A DNA stretch of 64,000 bases. Origin: Cephalotrichum gorgonifer. Taxonomy: Eukaryota > Ascomycota > Sordariomycetes > Microascales > Microascaceae. Position numbers and translations under genes: made by a program. Location of the stretch: NCBI GenBank assembly GCA_900312665.1, contig ONZQ02000018.1, forward strand, positions 396,264-460,263, read 5' to 3'. The notes under the pieces are model-generated. The model did not search any database, had not been told where the DNA came from, and was given only the letters and a program-made list of their open reading frames with translations. Positions 21,288 through 33,533 of the stretch are shown here, piece by piece (the first letter of the stretch is position 1; every line of letters starts with the position of its first letter).

Positions 21288-22772
21288 ATGGATCGCATTC
21301 CCCAAGAGATACTGGACCGCATCGTTTCCTACATCACCCTCCAACCTGGCAACGATACTTCCTTCCGCCTATCGCCCTTCTCTACGCTCTCCCTAGACTG
21401 GCAGCGCGCAATTGAGCAACAGACCTTCCGATACCTCCATGTGACTGGCGACGATCTCGGAAACCTAGGCGACATCGTGGTCAACCAGCGCCGCGTTTAC
21501 CTCCGACATTTACGCTTGCAAGTCAACTTCCCCGACTACGACGATGAGCTAAGCAACAAGTACGAGACTGACGACGAGCGATGTGCTAATAACGCACTTG
21601 CGATGACCTCGCTGAAACGACTACTCGCCGTCCTCAGCACCTGGGGTCCTGACAGCGGGTCTGAGCTATCATTGCAACTGTCCTTCAGATCACCGGGCGA
21701 TAGGAAGAAAAGCTTGCGTTGGGGGGGTATTCTCGAGAAACGCTACGAATACTCATTCGTCACACTCAACGGAGTCGATGAATGTGCTGAAGCTCCCTGT
21801 GTGACTAGATTCTATGCCGAATGCGACTACCGCGCTCGACGAATCGAGCCGCGCAGTTTATACAATCTCATGTCTCGGTTCCCCGGGGCTAAATCGGCTG
21901 GCTGGTATACAGTCGAGCCGGGGGTCTTCACACTCCTGCGTCAGGAGCTGCATGACCGATTCATTATGGCCGTTGAATCCGGGTCACATTGCATGCCCCC
22001 GATACTTGATGTCGAGATCGAAGGGCCAGAATACGATTACGACCACAACCTACCAAACCTGATCACGCCATATACATACGACAGATTCAGCAGTGCCTTT
22101 CGGCAGCTCTCCCTTGGCCTGACCAACTTTACCTTCAAAGGTATCGCAGACCACTCTCTACTGTGGCCCTCGCCAGGACAGAGTCTTGAGCCCCGCTGGC
22201 AAAATCTCGTATATCTCGAAGTCCAGCTCTCTCTCCAGTCGCCCTCTGGTAAATGGTACTTTAGGAACGCCGATTCTCAGGTAGGCGACGTACCTCGCCC
22301 ACCCGAGGCCCCGGTATACCGCCCGCCTGGGTACTACGACACCAAGGATGAAATCGAGGCGGCTATAGCGTATGAGAGGGCCTTCGAAAAGCCTGACTCG
22401 GACAGTGGGTACCCATGCCCGGCGCCCCGCGACCAGCCTAACGAAGAGCTTATGGTACCCCTTTTCACAGCGTTCGCCCGGGCACTCGGCGCCATGCCCT
22501 CGCTAAAGCTCGCACATATCGAATTCCCCAACCAAGACCTGGACATCACCTTCTTCCTCAGCTATGCGCTGCCGGGCAGGGTCACGACTTACGAGAGTTA
22601 TTTGAGGGAGGAGGAGAGGCCGTTGCCGACGACCCCGCGGCTCTTGGCTCATACATGGGACTGGAGGATGGATGAGGACCTTGAGGGAATGTTCCGGAGA
22701 GCAGGAGCCGCAGTCCACGGGGTGGAGACTGCTGTGAGATATCTGCCGCCTACACCGGGCTGTCCCTTGTAA
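21288..22772 (+). CDS. F-box-like protein, 494 aa
   Basis: Single exon. Start chosen at the ATG that opens MDRIPQEILDRIVSYI, the N-terminal half of an F-box (LPxEIL-type start, then a conserved hydrophobic helix, then LSLDWQRAIEQQTFRYLHV, typical of fungal F-box proteins). The frame is open a little upstream but has no earlier ATG. The rest, about 430 residues, has alternating Leu-rich segments such as RRVYLRHLRLQV and RSLYNLMSRFPG, common in fungal F-box proteins with degenerate repeats. The family links substrates to SCF ubiquitin ligases through Skp1; the substrate here is unknown. The gene ends only about 50 bp from the convergent chitinase gene. Confidence 0.72.
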   Translation: MDRIPQEILDRIVSYITLQPGNDTSFRLSPFSTLSLDWQRAIEQQTFRYLHVTGDDLGNLGDIVVNQRRVYLRHLRLQVNFPDYDDELSNKYETDDERCANNALAMTSLKRLLAVLSTWGPDSGSELSLQLSFRSPGDRKKSLRWGGILEKRYEYSFVTLNGVDECAEAPCVTRFYAECDYRARRIEPRSLYNLMSRFPGAKSAGWYTVEPGVFTLLRQELHDRFIMAVESGSHCMPPILDVEIEGPEYDYDHNLPNLITPYTYDRFSSAFRQLSLGLTNFTFKGIADHSLLWPSPGQSLEPRWQNLVYLEVQLSLQSPSGKWYFRNADSQVGDVPRPPEAPVYRPPGYYDTKDEIEAAIAYERAFEKPDSDSGYPCPAPRDQPNEELMVPLFTAFARALGAMPSLKLAHIEFPNQDLDITFFLSYALPGRVTTYESYLREEERPLPTTPRLLAHTWDWRMDEDLEGMFRRAGAAVHGVETAVRYLPPTPGCPL

Positions 22773-22820
22773 ATCAATACTCCTAGCACGCTAGTCTAGG
22801 CTGCTCTAGCAGTTTCCCAT

Positions 22821-25800
22821 CTAAAATGGATTTGACCAGACCAAGGGCTTGTACCTCTTCCACTCCGCGTCCAGCTTGTCAATTTTGTCAATCAGCCTGG
22901 CTGCATCCCTCGCAACATCTGTATCCGCCTCGGCGGCCTTCCTATCCGACTCCTTGGCATATCCGTCCTTGAGAGCGAGGGTGTAATCATCGATGTGCTT
23001 TTTCGCCTTGAATAGCGCTGTCGCGGTCTTGTCCTTCATGAAAGTGTTCCACCTCCCCTCCATTCCTTGAGATTTCCACCTTCCCCAGGACAAGCCCTCC
23101 CTTGTGTCCGGCTTCTGCACATTTGGCATGATGTCCTCGTCGAGTTCTTTCAAGCGCGCTGCCACCCGCTCCTTCTGGGCGATGAAGGTGCTCCGAATAG
23201 TCGAGTCTCCCATGTACTTGAGCGCTGTCATTACGTCCTTGATGTTCTTGATGGCTTTGTCGGGGTCCTGCCGAATATAGTCCATCATCGTGGTGTCGGA
23301 ATTGATTGGACCATTTTTGAACATCTGAGGATCGTGTCAGTATTCTTGGCATAGCCCCGCGTCGAGCCTCTCACCTGTGGCCTAAAAGATATAGAGAAAA
23401 AAGGAGGGAAATAAAACTCACCCCTTGCTTGGCGGCATTAACACCCTTATCCAGGAGGACGAATTCGTCCGTGTAAGCATTAGCGTTGCTTGGCATCACA
23501 GCCATAATATGATCAACCGGCTGCCGTTTGACCCCATCCAGTATCGGCTGCAGGTTTCCCGAGAGTGTAATCCATAGGCTCCCGAGTACATTGCATAGTA
23601 CCACTTTGGCCGGGCCCCTGGGGTCGGGATTGTCCAGCGCGGGAAGCTTAGCATCCATGTCCGTCAGGGCCAGGCCCACAAGTTGAAGTTCTAGGATGTG
23701 CTCTGTGGCGTACGTGGTGGTGAGAGTAGCCGCCGCCGGCAGCGGGATGGATCCGAAACCGAAATTGTTGCAGTCGTCTGGGTTCGTGTAGCCGTAGGTC
23801 TTTACGTTTGGAACTCTAGTGTTCAAAGTGCTAGAAGTCTTGTATGGAGGAACCTTCATCTTCCGTTTGCTGCAGTAGCTGGTCTTCCGCGAGCTATCTG
23901 TAGCCCGGGAGACTAGTTCGGTACGAGGTGAAATTCTGCCAGCTTTATAGTCCTCAAATACCGCTGTCTCGTCGCTGGCCGACCTTCGGCGCAACGCGTT
24001 GGTCAGGTCAGATTCCTCCCATCCTTGGATCAGCCCACAGGCCGTGCCGCTCGACTCGCCCCCACTCGCGGCGTTGGGGCAGAGCATGTCCTGGATAGGG
24101 ATGCTGATAAAGGGCCCGATAACCGTTGCTCTCTTTTCCAGAGCTCCCCGAGCTTCCCGAGATCCCGTCGCATTGGCATCGTTTGAGTCCACGTTCGACC
24201 GGGCTCCTTTCCATTCAAGGGCGGCCTGACTGCCGCTGTCAATGCTCCTTCTTCGCCGGGCAAGATCAGGGCTACCGTCGCGCAGGTCGGGACATTGACC
24301 GCCCTCGTACACAGGGAAGACCCCTGAGCCAGGGAGCCGGAAGCGGTTATGCTCCCACTTGAACACATCAGGCACCCGAGCCTCCACATACAGATCAACG
24401 CCTGCGTTGAGCCCCCAGGTGAAGGGACAGGTCACCTCGGTGCTGATCCCGGCCTCCATGACGATCTGTATCCACCCGTCAGCCACTAGTGCCGCGGTGG
24501 CAGCTCCGACCTTCCACCGCTGGTCGAAGTCTATCCCGAATTGGACTGCGGCAATCAAGTGTGCCTTTGCATCCCCGTGGGCTAGGACGCCCCCGTAGAA
24601 CTCCGGGGAGGGGATACCGTTCGGGTTCCCGGTGTTGCCGTATTCGGGTTTGTCCTCAGTCTCAGGCTCCATCTCAGGCTCCATCGGCAGCCTGTAGTCA
24701 TACTCCCAGGAGGCGACGTCAAGCCGGGCCTCCATGGTAGCCGACACGGATACGCTAGCCTCAAGACGCGTCTTGAGCGCCAGTGCGGGGCCGATGGTCG
24801 CGATTCCGGGAATCCTGAACCCGGCACCTGGGAAAGGGATCTTCAGCAAGTCCATCTCGCCGCTCTCATAATGGAAGTTGATGAAAGCCTCCAGAGTGAA
24901 GACAGCCTGTATCTCCCCCTTGTTATGGAAGGTCAGGTACGATTTGCTCAGGTCCGGGGGCGTCTCCAGGGTTGTGATAAGGGTGAACCCGAAGCTGGTG
25001 GAGACCGCTACGTCGACCAATGCCTGTGCGAGGACGTAGCCCTCGTATTTAGGGCACTGGAACTGTTCCTCTACGATCTTGGCTGTGTAAGTCTCTTTCA
25101 GATCGTGGGTGAACTCGGTGCTGATACCCTCGCTCAACATTCTCCGCAGCCAGTCGATGACGAGGTCAGCGAACCACCGCTTGTGCAGCTCACCGCCCTC
25201 GTCCATGGCCCCGGAGCCGGAGAAGTAGGCGTCGTCGCGCCAGGTCTCCTCGAGCCAGCGCTTGTGATTCCCACCGACGTCCTCCAGCGACCTCTTGGTT
25301 TTGCGTTCGGATGCTGCGGCTGCTACCACAGTATCCCAGTATCCAGGCTCGTTGCTATAATCGATTCGCAACTGCGTATTTCCGAGGTCGCGGGGAACCC
25401 GCGAGAAATCATAGTCAAACGTCAAGTCGTAAACCACCGGCTTATGTCTCAAGCTTTCGAAGCCGCGGGGGACAATCTGGTGCGGAGACACTACCATATC
25501 CTTGGCAACGGCGTAAGTTCCTGGCCCGCACCCAGGCGGCATCTGCAAGATCGTCCCGGGAACGCCGTGGCCGAGTTCAATCTTATGGCAGTTGCTGTCC
25601 TCGGAGACGTCAGTGCAAATCATCTGGATGGTCTGAGGCTCCTCGCTCTCGGCGTCATTGCAGTTGAAGAGTTCCCAGTGGGAACCGTCACGCTTGTCGA
25701 GGGAGACTTGTAGCTCCTCGGGCGACGTCATGATCACGAACTGGAACGCGGCGTCGTTGGGCTCGTCGGCGTCGTCGTTGGTTTTGGAACTTCCGGTGCC

Positions 25801-28800
25801 CCACGTATCATCTATCTCAAGGATGAAGTCCGTGTCAATATTGTCCCCTTCTGGGGGGTGCACAAAGAGGTTCTCCAGTGGAACTGGCAAGAAGGGTGAC
25901 TTGTTGTCCGAGAGGTCGCAGCAGAAGACGCGGTTTCGCTCGACCCTTGGGAAGCAGCTCTCACCGAAGCCATAGGGGCTGTCGGTGAGCTGGACGCTGT
26001 GGCCTGTGACAGGGCAATGGTTGTTGAAGCAGGTGTCGGGACTCCCGTACCAGCCGCAATCCTTGAAACGCTTGAAGTCCTTCTCTGGACAGCAGTAAAA
26101 CTTCATAAATTCCATTTCGTAGTCTCGCATTGCGCCGATGAGAATGTCGCCAACCAAGGGGGCTAAGTCCACAATGTCTACTACTGTGGACAGGAATGTC
26201 CCCGAGAATGTCTCGCGGTAACAGTCAGCTAGGTCTGAGCCCGGGGAGAAGGGGGGAGAAGTCGGCCGGATGGCTCACCATGGCGATATCTTTCCCGTTG
26301 CAATCCTTCCCCACGCCAGCCCAGTAACATTCGTGGTCATTGGACACTGGAGATTCGCAGCAATATACTTTATTGCCGTCCTCGCAGTACTTCCCATCCC
26401 CCCACCGGTTAAGCTGCATGGTGACTTCGTTATCGTGGCAGCGACCGTTGCAGTTCGGGGCGCTGCCTCGCCAAGTGCAGTCAGCCGGGTCGGGAGCTCC
26501 CTGGATAGGACAGCACAGCAGACTATCCTTCTCCTTGGAGTGACGGGTGACTGCCTTGGCGCCACCGCACGGCTGCTGCTCGACTTTGATAAATCCAGCC
26601 TTGCATTTTCCGCCGCAGCCCGTCACGTAACAGTCAGGTACCTTGTCCACTTGTGGTCGGGGAGAAGTCAGCTATTGCGATCGGGTAAAAGATCAAGTGA
26701 TGCTAGTTGGATAGCATGCTCGATTGCCTACCTCCCAGGTATCAGCATCTGTTTCCTCCCCTATATCCTCGTCATGTTGAAACTGCAGTAGGCCTCCGTC
26801 ACCAACCACAGCCTCGAGAAGCCTCAGGTCATCGGCATCCTGGTCGATAGCCCAGATAAGGACGCCCGATAGGCCAATGTCATTGGCGAAGTCAATCTTC
26901 TGTCGTAGAGTTTCTGGGTCGTCCTATGTTTAGTTATCCATGCCCAGAAAGTGGTAGTAGTTAGCAACCTAACCGCAGACCCATCCTAAAATCAGAGGCC
27001 GACAGGGCGTCTAGAGAGCAGTGAAACTCACATACGAGACCCACTGGTTCTGGTTCCATGTAATATACTTGACAGCGTTCTCTTTATCGTAGTATGGCTC
27101 CAGATTGTGCCTTTTAATGATGTCATTTATCTCTCGGAACGTGAGGATACCAGGCTCCCCGCTGCAGGGACCCTTGTCGGCGCCGGTGAGGAAGGGACAG
27201 CCCGGAGAGTGGCAGTTGGGGTCGACAAGGGTGAAACTTCTCCCATAGAATCCGAGGCCGAGATTGAGCTTATTCCGTGGTACGTTGTTGCGCCACAGAA
27301 GGTCGAGCGCGGAGCCTATCTCGGTGAGGTTCGAATGGGCAAAGACGTGCTTGCCGATGGGATTGTCACCATCCCAGACGCCGTGGAGACTAAAAGAGTG
27401 GGGGAATGAACGTGTTAGTACGATTATAGGTACAGGGCATCTCCGTGGCCCGAGGTCGGACGCATTCATTCTCTCACTCACTCGTAGCCTAGATGAATTG
27501 TCAGCACACCTAGTAGCGGGAAGGTCTTTTTTTTGGGGGGGGGGAAGAAACAAACGGAATCGATTCATGACTCACTCATTATATTGACGAAGTCAGCGTA
27601 GTCGACAGCTTGGAGGTCAAACCACCTCAAGTACCAATAGCTCGTCGGTATCGTGAACGATACGACATACTTGGCGGGCTGTTTCTTATTCTCCTCCTGC
27701 AGCTCCTTCAGGAGTGACACAAAGTTCTTGCCGTCTTCGTCGTGGCCACCCCGATCCGGCGCACCGGGGTACTCCCAGTCAAAGTCCACCCCATCGAATC
27801 CATACTTACGCATAAATGCGAAAAGGTTCGTAATGAATATGGCGCGGTTCTCGCGGGTGCTCGCCAGGTTGTGGAACACAGGCTGGGTAGCCGTGTGATT
27901 GTCATTAAAGGTCCAGCCGCCCAGGGCGATGACGGTTTTCAGAGATGAGTTCTTCCTCTTGATGTCGGTAAATTCAGAGAAGAGGCCGACGGGAAGGTTG
28001 TCCATAGGCGCAATCATGAAGTCCCCTGGGGTGATGTAGCCGAAGGAGAAGTAGGCGTGGGTCAGGGCGCCGACCGGGATACGATCAAAGTCCATGTTCT
28101 GGCATTTTCGGTCGTGCACCCAGGCTTCGAAGTAGCCAATGACCCTATTCCTCACATCGCCGCCAGCCGGACCTGTGGGCCCTGGCTGATCACAGTTTGA
28201 CTGACAGCTCTCCTCCTCGCTATCCCCCCTGGCACAGAACTCCTCGATCATGCCGCAGAAGCCAAACTGGGAGCAGCACTATACGGATATTAGCGTTCGT
28301 TAGACAGAAAGGGAGGAAGAGGCGATCGTCCGGGGGTATCCCTTCGGGAAAGAAGAAAATTGTGAACATACCACGTTCAGTGGACATTCCTTGCCAGCTG
28401 GTTCGGCATACCGACCACACTCGGCATGGGCATCGCAGTTAGACCAGCAGACGTCGTTGGGACTAGCCCCTGTGATGCCGCAGGCTTCAGGGCCGTAGTT
28501 GCATATACCAGTTTCTTTTGGGCAGCAGGCATCTTTTCATGGGCCAAGGCAATATACTGTCAGTAAGGACTGAGTCCTGATTCGAGCCCCGGGAGGTGAA
28601 TCGGGCGTATATGGGGGACGTAGTGTAAAGCGCCTTACTGTTACTGCAAAGCTTTGTCTCCGAGCATGAATAATCTTCACCCCTCTCGTCCTGCCGTCTA
28701 AATAGTTGCGGCAGTACGACCTCAGAAGCGTCACAGATCCTGAGGTCTTGGGTCCTCTTGTCCTTCGCTGAAAAGTCAAAAGGCCTGCTCGTGTCGTCAG

Positions 28801-29018
28801 CAGTCAAAGGCCCAATATCCGGGTAGGCAGCGCGACGATTGAACATTTCTGATGATCCAAGCTGATGATCAGGAGTAAGGAGCTTACAAGATTGCGGCTC
28901 TACAGGTCGGTAGGTCAACCTCGCTCGAGGAGTTGATTGAATTGAACTTGTGAGGATGGGCCCAGACTTCTTGAGATAAGAGCGATAGTGCGACAGCAAG
29001 GACGGCAGCTGGCGCCAT
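22821..29018 (-). CDS. killer-toxin-like GH18 chitinase (subgroup C), about 1784 aa
   Basis: Ten exons, in coding order: 29018-28888, 28784-28639, 28532-28372, 28278-27576, 27488-27482, 27389-27032, 26923-26732, 26641-26279, 26211-23422 and 23324-22821. A signal peptide (MAPAAVLAVALSLLSQEVWA) leads to a Cys-rich region and a chitin-binding type 1 domain (CNYGP...CCSQFGFCG, about residues 95-176). The GH18 barrel follows, with the catalytic DGVDFDWE at residues 308-315 and the proton-donor Glu present. The 7-nt exon supplies the bases for SYD in the barrel. Cys-rich modules follow the barrel, then a long C-terminal region of about 1100 residues. The closest known architecture is the fungal subgroup C chitinases, related to the alpha subunit of yeast killer toxin; they are secreted and hydrolyse chitin, probably in competition or hyphal remodelling. 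The junction at 26279/26211 uses a poor acceptor (GAG) and is the least certain. Divergent from a LysM gene. Confidence 0.82.
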
Positions 29019-29895
29019 TCTTGTGAAAGCCCGAGGCTTGTGACTGAATACTGCCGCCGTAATAAATGTAGTGATTCGAGAGTACCCTGGGCAACAGGTA
29101 GCTAATGAATAAAACGGGTGACAGTGAGCCCTTTCTGTATCAGTGTCCGGGGCTACCTATATAGAAACATATGGCATCATGATTTGAAGCGCAGAGCTAG
29201 TAGATCTAATCCTCTAGAATTACCTTTTACTTATACTCGGAGCACCCACGACGGCATTTCCCAAGTTCCTCGTCTAACCCTCTACCAGCCCTGTTCACCG
29301 ATGCGTCGTACCGATAACCCCCTTTTCTTTCTCGGCGCTTCTCCATCCTCCCATCTATGTTAGGCCAGGGTAATTAATATGGTTAATAGATTACAGTACT
29401 TTTGCAAGATCCCCGCGCGTAAAGGTCTAGGTCTGTATATACTTCCATATTACCCTGAGCCGCTGTTAGGGCCGGTGAGGTGATGGGACGCGGGTGGGAA
29501 GGTGGACATACCCCATTATAGATTGCGCGTATATTAAACGCCCTAGCAAACGATTTAAGCGCCGTAGAAGGTATATACACCGTACACCCAGGTGCGGGTA
29601 ATCCCCCCAGCGACCGACGACATGCCTAATTCCGGGAGACTTCTCAATGTTGGCTACGGCTGTGGATGTTGTTGGTTATACAGCTTCCCCTCTATTGGGG
29701 GCCATAACCAACCTCTGATCTCACCGGTCAGGAACCGGCTCCGGCATTCCCATGCCTTAGTTAGAAATGGCTTACATAGCAGGAGGGAAAGGAGTCAGGT
29801 TAAGTTTCTGCCGCCCTTTCACTGACCTACAATGTTCACCACGCCGTACCCCGTACACTCGTCCATCCCCTGTTTTCCGCAAAACAAATCCAGTC
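29019..29895. promoter_or_regulatory. shared promoter region of the chitinase and LysM genes
   Basis: 877 bp separate the divergent start codons of the chitinase (minus) and LysM protein (plus). No credible gene lies inside. Such head-to-head pairs are usually co-regulated in fungi, which fits two secreted chitin-related proteins. I could not pick out a specific binding site. Confidence 0.6.
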
Positions 29896-32800
29896 ATGAT
29901 GGTTTCATTGCGAATTTTCGGTCAAGAAACAGGTGCATTGCTTGCCTCTCTCTCCATATGGATGGTTCCGGTGTCAGCATCACCCATTTTCACAGAAGCC
30001 AACGTCCCAGGGAATATCTCCGCTAAATGCCGGAGCGCACTGCTTGTGGACACGGCATGTAACCCTGTGGTGCCACGGTTTCGCAACGGCTTCTACTACG
30101 GAGAGTCCACGTTAGAGGGCGCGTGTACAGCCGAGTGTGAGGAGTCCCTAGCGACCTACCAGTCAAGCGTCGCCTCCGCCTGTGAAGGCGATACATGGCC
30201 TGGGTATGTCGAGGAGGGTGAGAGTGATGCTCTTCCAGTCGTCGTCATACCGAACCTACTCCGTTATCAAATGTCTTTGACATGCCTACAGGACTCGGGG
30301 CGTTGGTGTAATGTGGTCGCTGCTGCCGCCGCGTTCGCAGAAGATCCAGGAGGTATGTGGTTTTCTTGTCTTGGTTGAGGGCGCGGTATCAATTCACGCT
30401 GGGGAATGGTGCGGCTTGGCTAACTACCGCTCAATACTGATATGTTCCCCTTATGAAATAGATCCCATATTTTCGTTCGCCCCCATCTCTGGCGATAACG
30501 AGACCGTTGTGGACCCTTGCGATCTATGCTTTATTAAGCGCCTGAAGCTAGAGGCGGAGTCGCCTTACTATTCTGGTCAAGATCTTGTAAGCCAAGGAGT
30601 GTACGAATCGAAGACGTCCAGCTGCAGTGTCTCCGACATGCCCTTAACCATGTCTAGCCTGCCAGTGGAGATGTAAGCTTTTCTTCAGCTTCAGTCCCTC
30701 GGAGAAGGGGCGCGGGACGCCGCCTACGGTATTCTCTTTTTATTTCTATTATACATGCTAATGTCCTCCTTCTCTACACAGTACGATCACCCCTGAGCCC
30801 ACACAGGGGGCATGCAAGGGGACCACCTACGACATTCAACCGGGCGACAACTGCCGCAGCATCGCCACGTCGCAGAATATCGGGTTGTACTGGCTGCTGA
30901 CTGATAACGGGCTGGGCTCCTTCTGTTCCGACTTCCCGACTAGTGGATTGCTGTGCCTGGTCAATACCTGTGAGACATACAGCCTCCAGGCTAACGATAC
31001 CTGCAAGGCCATCGCCAAGGTCGCATCTATCACGGTGACGCAGCTCCATGCGTGGAATCCAGTGAGCCGGTCCGAAAATCCGTAGTTAGCTTACCTATGA
31101 TGTTCTCTCCTGAACGCTAATGTCTCTACCGTCAAGGTAATCGGCACGGGATGTTCGAATTTAGGGTACCTTCTAGGAGACCCGATATGCATCTCCCAGC
31201 CCGGTGGAGACTACATCGACCCCGTGGGAGTTGACCTGGCGCCTAGCATGCCGACTACCCCGGCGCCCGTGCCGACTGATGTCGCAGAAGGCACGAATGA
31301 ACGCTGCGGGCTCTACCACTTAGTCGAGCGCGGCGACTTCTGCAACGAGTTGACCGTCAAGTTTGGAATTACTCTGGAAGATTTCGTGTTCCTGAACCCC
31401 AGTATAAACCATAACTGCACAAACCTCTTAGCTGATGAAAACTACTGCGTGCGGCCAGTTGGAGACAGTACGTTACGCCAGGCACACTCACATCCATCAT
31501 GTCTACAACCCTGAGCAGGTGTAGCCTAGTGTCATCAATATCTAACCTAAGTGTATAGTAAACACCTACCCTGGGCGTGCAGGCGCAGAAGACGTGCTGA
31601 CAGCCATCCCAACAACCATACCCTTCACCCCCTTCACCACGGCCCTGGAGTCTATGGCCACCACTAGTACGCCGATAGTGGGCCATCCCTCACTGCTCCC
31701 CATTGCTGACGGGACCCGCTCGGATTGCTTCCGTTATATAGATGGTGCTGAGCTCCAGGACGACACTGTCATCGAGGGAACCAGCTTCGCCAGCCAGTGT
31801 GAGTTCGCAGCGGCAGTCTATGGGGTGGACATCAAAGATTTCGTCACATGGAACGCCGGTCTCGCGGACCCGGGCACTGCGAAGTGCGTCTTCAGTTCTG
31901 AGGCAAGGTATTGTGCCAAGTTGTATCCCAGTGTGTCGGGAGAGGATGAGGACATGGACCCTGGACACGAGTATCCCATCCGTGTGAGTTGTCGCCCCCT
32001 CCCCCCTTAAGTGCGTCCTCCAATCTCCAATCACTTTCAATTGGATTAGGGGGCCAGAAGGCTTCACCTATAGCTAACATAGTGATTTTTGAAGGACGGG
32101 GCAATCGCGTCTTGTATAGAGTGGGCCGACGTCTCTGACGACTATGACTGGTGCGGTTTCCCTCAACCGAGCTTGCTATCAGTTACAAAACCCCATGACT
32201 AACAGTTTACAATAGTGAGACCTTGCTGGAGGATTATGATCTGACTATAGATCAATTTTATGAGTATAACCCAGGGGTAGGAGTGGACTGTAGCAACCTG
32301 TGGCAAGGTAGGTCCTTTTATCCCTCTACTTCTACCCCCAGAGCCGGCGATAGATATGTGTCGCCTCCGTATGAAAGGCGTACTCCCTTTCTCCAGGCGC
32401 AACGAGATATGGAAACTAACCTCGCCCACCTAAGATTATGCTTATTGCATCCGTACTCCAGATGACGAATCGTCAACAGACGGAAACACAGAAGCCACGT
32501 CCGGGGCCCCCCCGACGGGGACTGCCACCGGCACGTCCCCAAGCCCGACACCTCCCGCCCCGATACATGCAGGCCAGCCGTCGAGCTGCAACGCCTGGCA
32601 CGTCGTAAAAAACAACGATGCGTGCGACGCAGTCGAGGATCAGTATGGCCTTAGCCACGAGCAGTTCCTCAAGTGGAACCCAGAGGTCTCGGCTGATTGC
32701 GTGGTCAACTTCTGGGTCGGGTACGCGTACTGTGTCGGCGTGGCGGATGGGGGCGGCGAGGAGGCCAAGGAGCCGACCATGGAGGTTCCCGCGCCGGTGC

Positions 32801-33003
32801 AGGAGGGGAATGCGGTCCCGGAGTGCAGCGCGTATGCCCAGGCCGGGGAGGAGGGCGACTACTGCGCCGCTTTTGCAGAGAGGAACGGGGTAAGTCTCGA
32901 GGAACTCGGCGCCTGGAACGCCCTTCTTGGTGATAGCGGGGCGGAGTGCGAGACGATGTTTTGGGCCGGGTATTGGTATTGCGTTGGGGTCGTGAATCGA
33001 TGA
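29896..33003 (+). CDS. secreted multi-LysM protein (seven LysM-like modules), 806 aa
   Basis: Eight exons: 29896-30352, 30462-30672, 30782-31061, 31137-31467, 31559-31983, 32095-32150, 32216-32307 and 32435-33003. A signal/anchor segment at the N-terminus is followed by a Cys-containing head of about 200 residues (with CRSALLVDTAC and IPNLLRYQMSLTC) typical of LysM proteins that sit beside subgroup C chitinases. LysM-like modules start at about residues 234, 286, 373, 483, 574, 669 and 752. They share a Cys start, GD-x-C, an 'I/LxxxxFxxWNP' core and a YCV/YCI end. Modules 4 and 5 are the most diverged. LysM binds chitin and its oligomers; in fungi such proteins shield hyphae or sequester chitin fragments. 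The neighbour relation suggests it works with, or protects the cell from, the adjacent chitinase; this is inference. Confidence 0.85.
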
Positions 33004-33533
33004 CGGGGGTTGTGCAGCGCAGCGGAGAACTTCGGGAAGTTGAGTTAGGTTTCTTGCTATATCAGGAGGGCCAAGACGTGACTCGGATTGTAGTAACTAG
33101 GCCTTGGCAATCGATGATTTATTTGAATTGGAGGAAATCTGGAGATGATGGGGAAATACGAGACGGACGAGAGGGATAAACGCCGGGCTGTACCATACAT
33201 ATATAGCCCATTCTTTACGGCCACCCCTCTCTTACGATGTTGCTCTGAGCTGGTAGCTAATGGTAGGCATGAGGCTAGCCACGAACTCTGGTAGGGAATA
33301 GGGCTTTGATAGCTTAATCTGGCACAAAGCCGTGATCAGATACAGGAGGGTATGGAGCGGTGTGATGGACTGTTTAGGTTTCAGTAGGACCTGCACAAGA
33401 TAAAGGAGGTATAAGATCAGGCTGGGAGTTGTATGATCTTGGTGACAGGTGACGAGGAGTCACGTCTGGTCCAGCAACGGAATATCGGCGCGAGAAGACG
33501 TTGGCTGATTCGTCTCTCTGCAGCGTGTGGGCC
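33004..33533. other. intergenic region
   Basis: Terminator side of the LysM gene and the start of a decayed gene. The last 120 bases may belong to the missing N-terminus of the DUF7580 pseudogene, but I cannot assign them a reliable frame. Confidence 0.4.

Noticed and set aside
29763..29895. longer N-terminus for the LysM protein using the open frame from 29767
   Set aside because: The ATG at 29896 starts a hydrophobic secretion signal; the upstream part has no such property.
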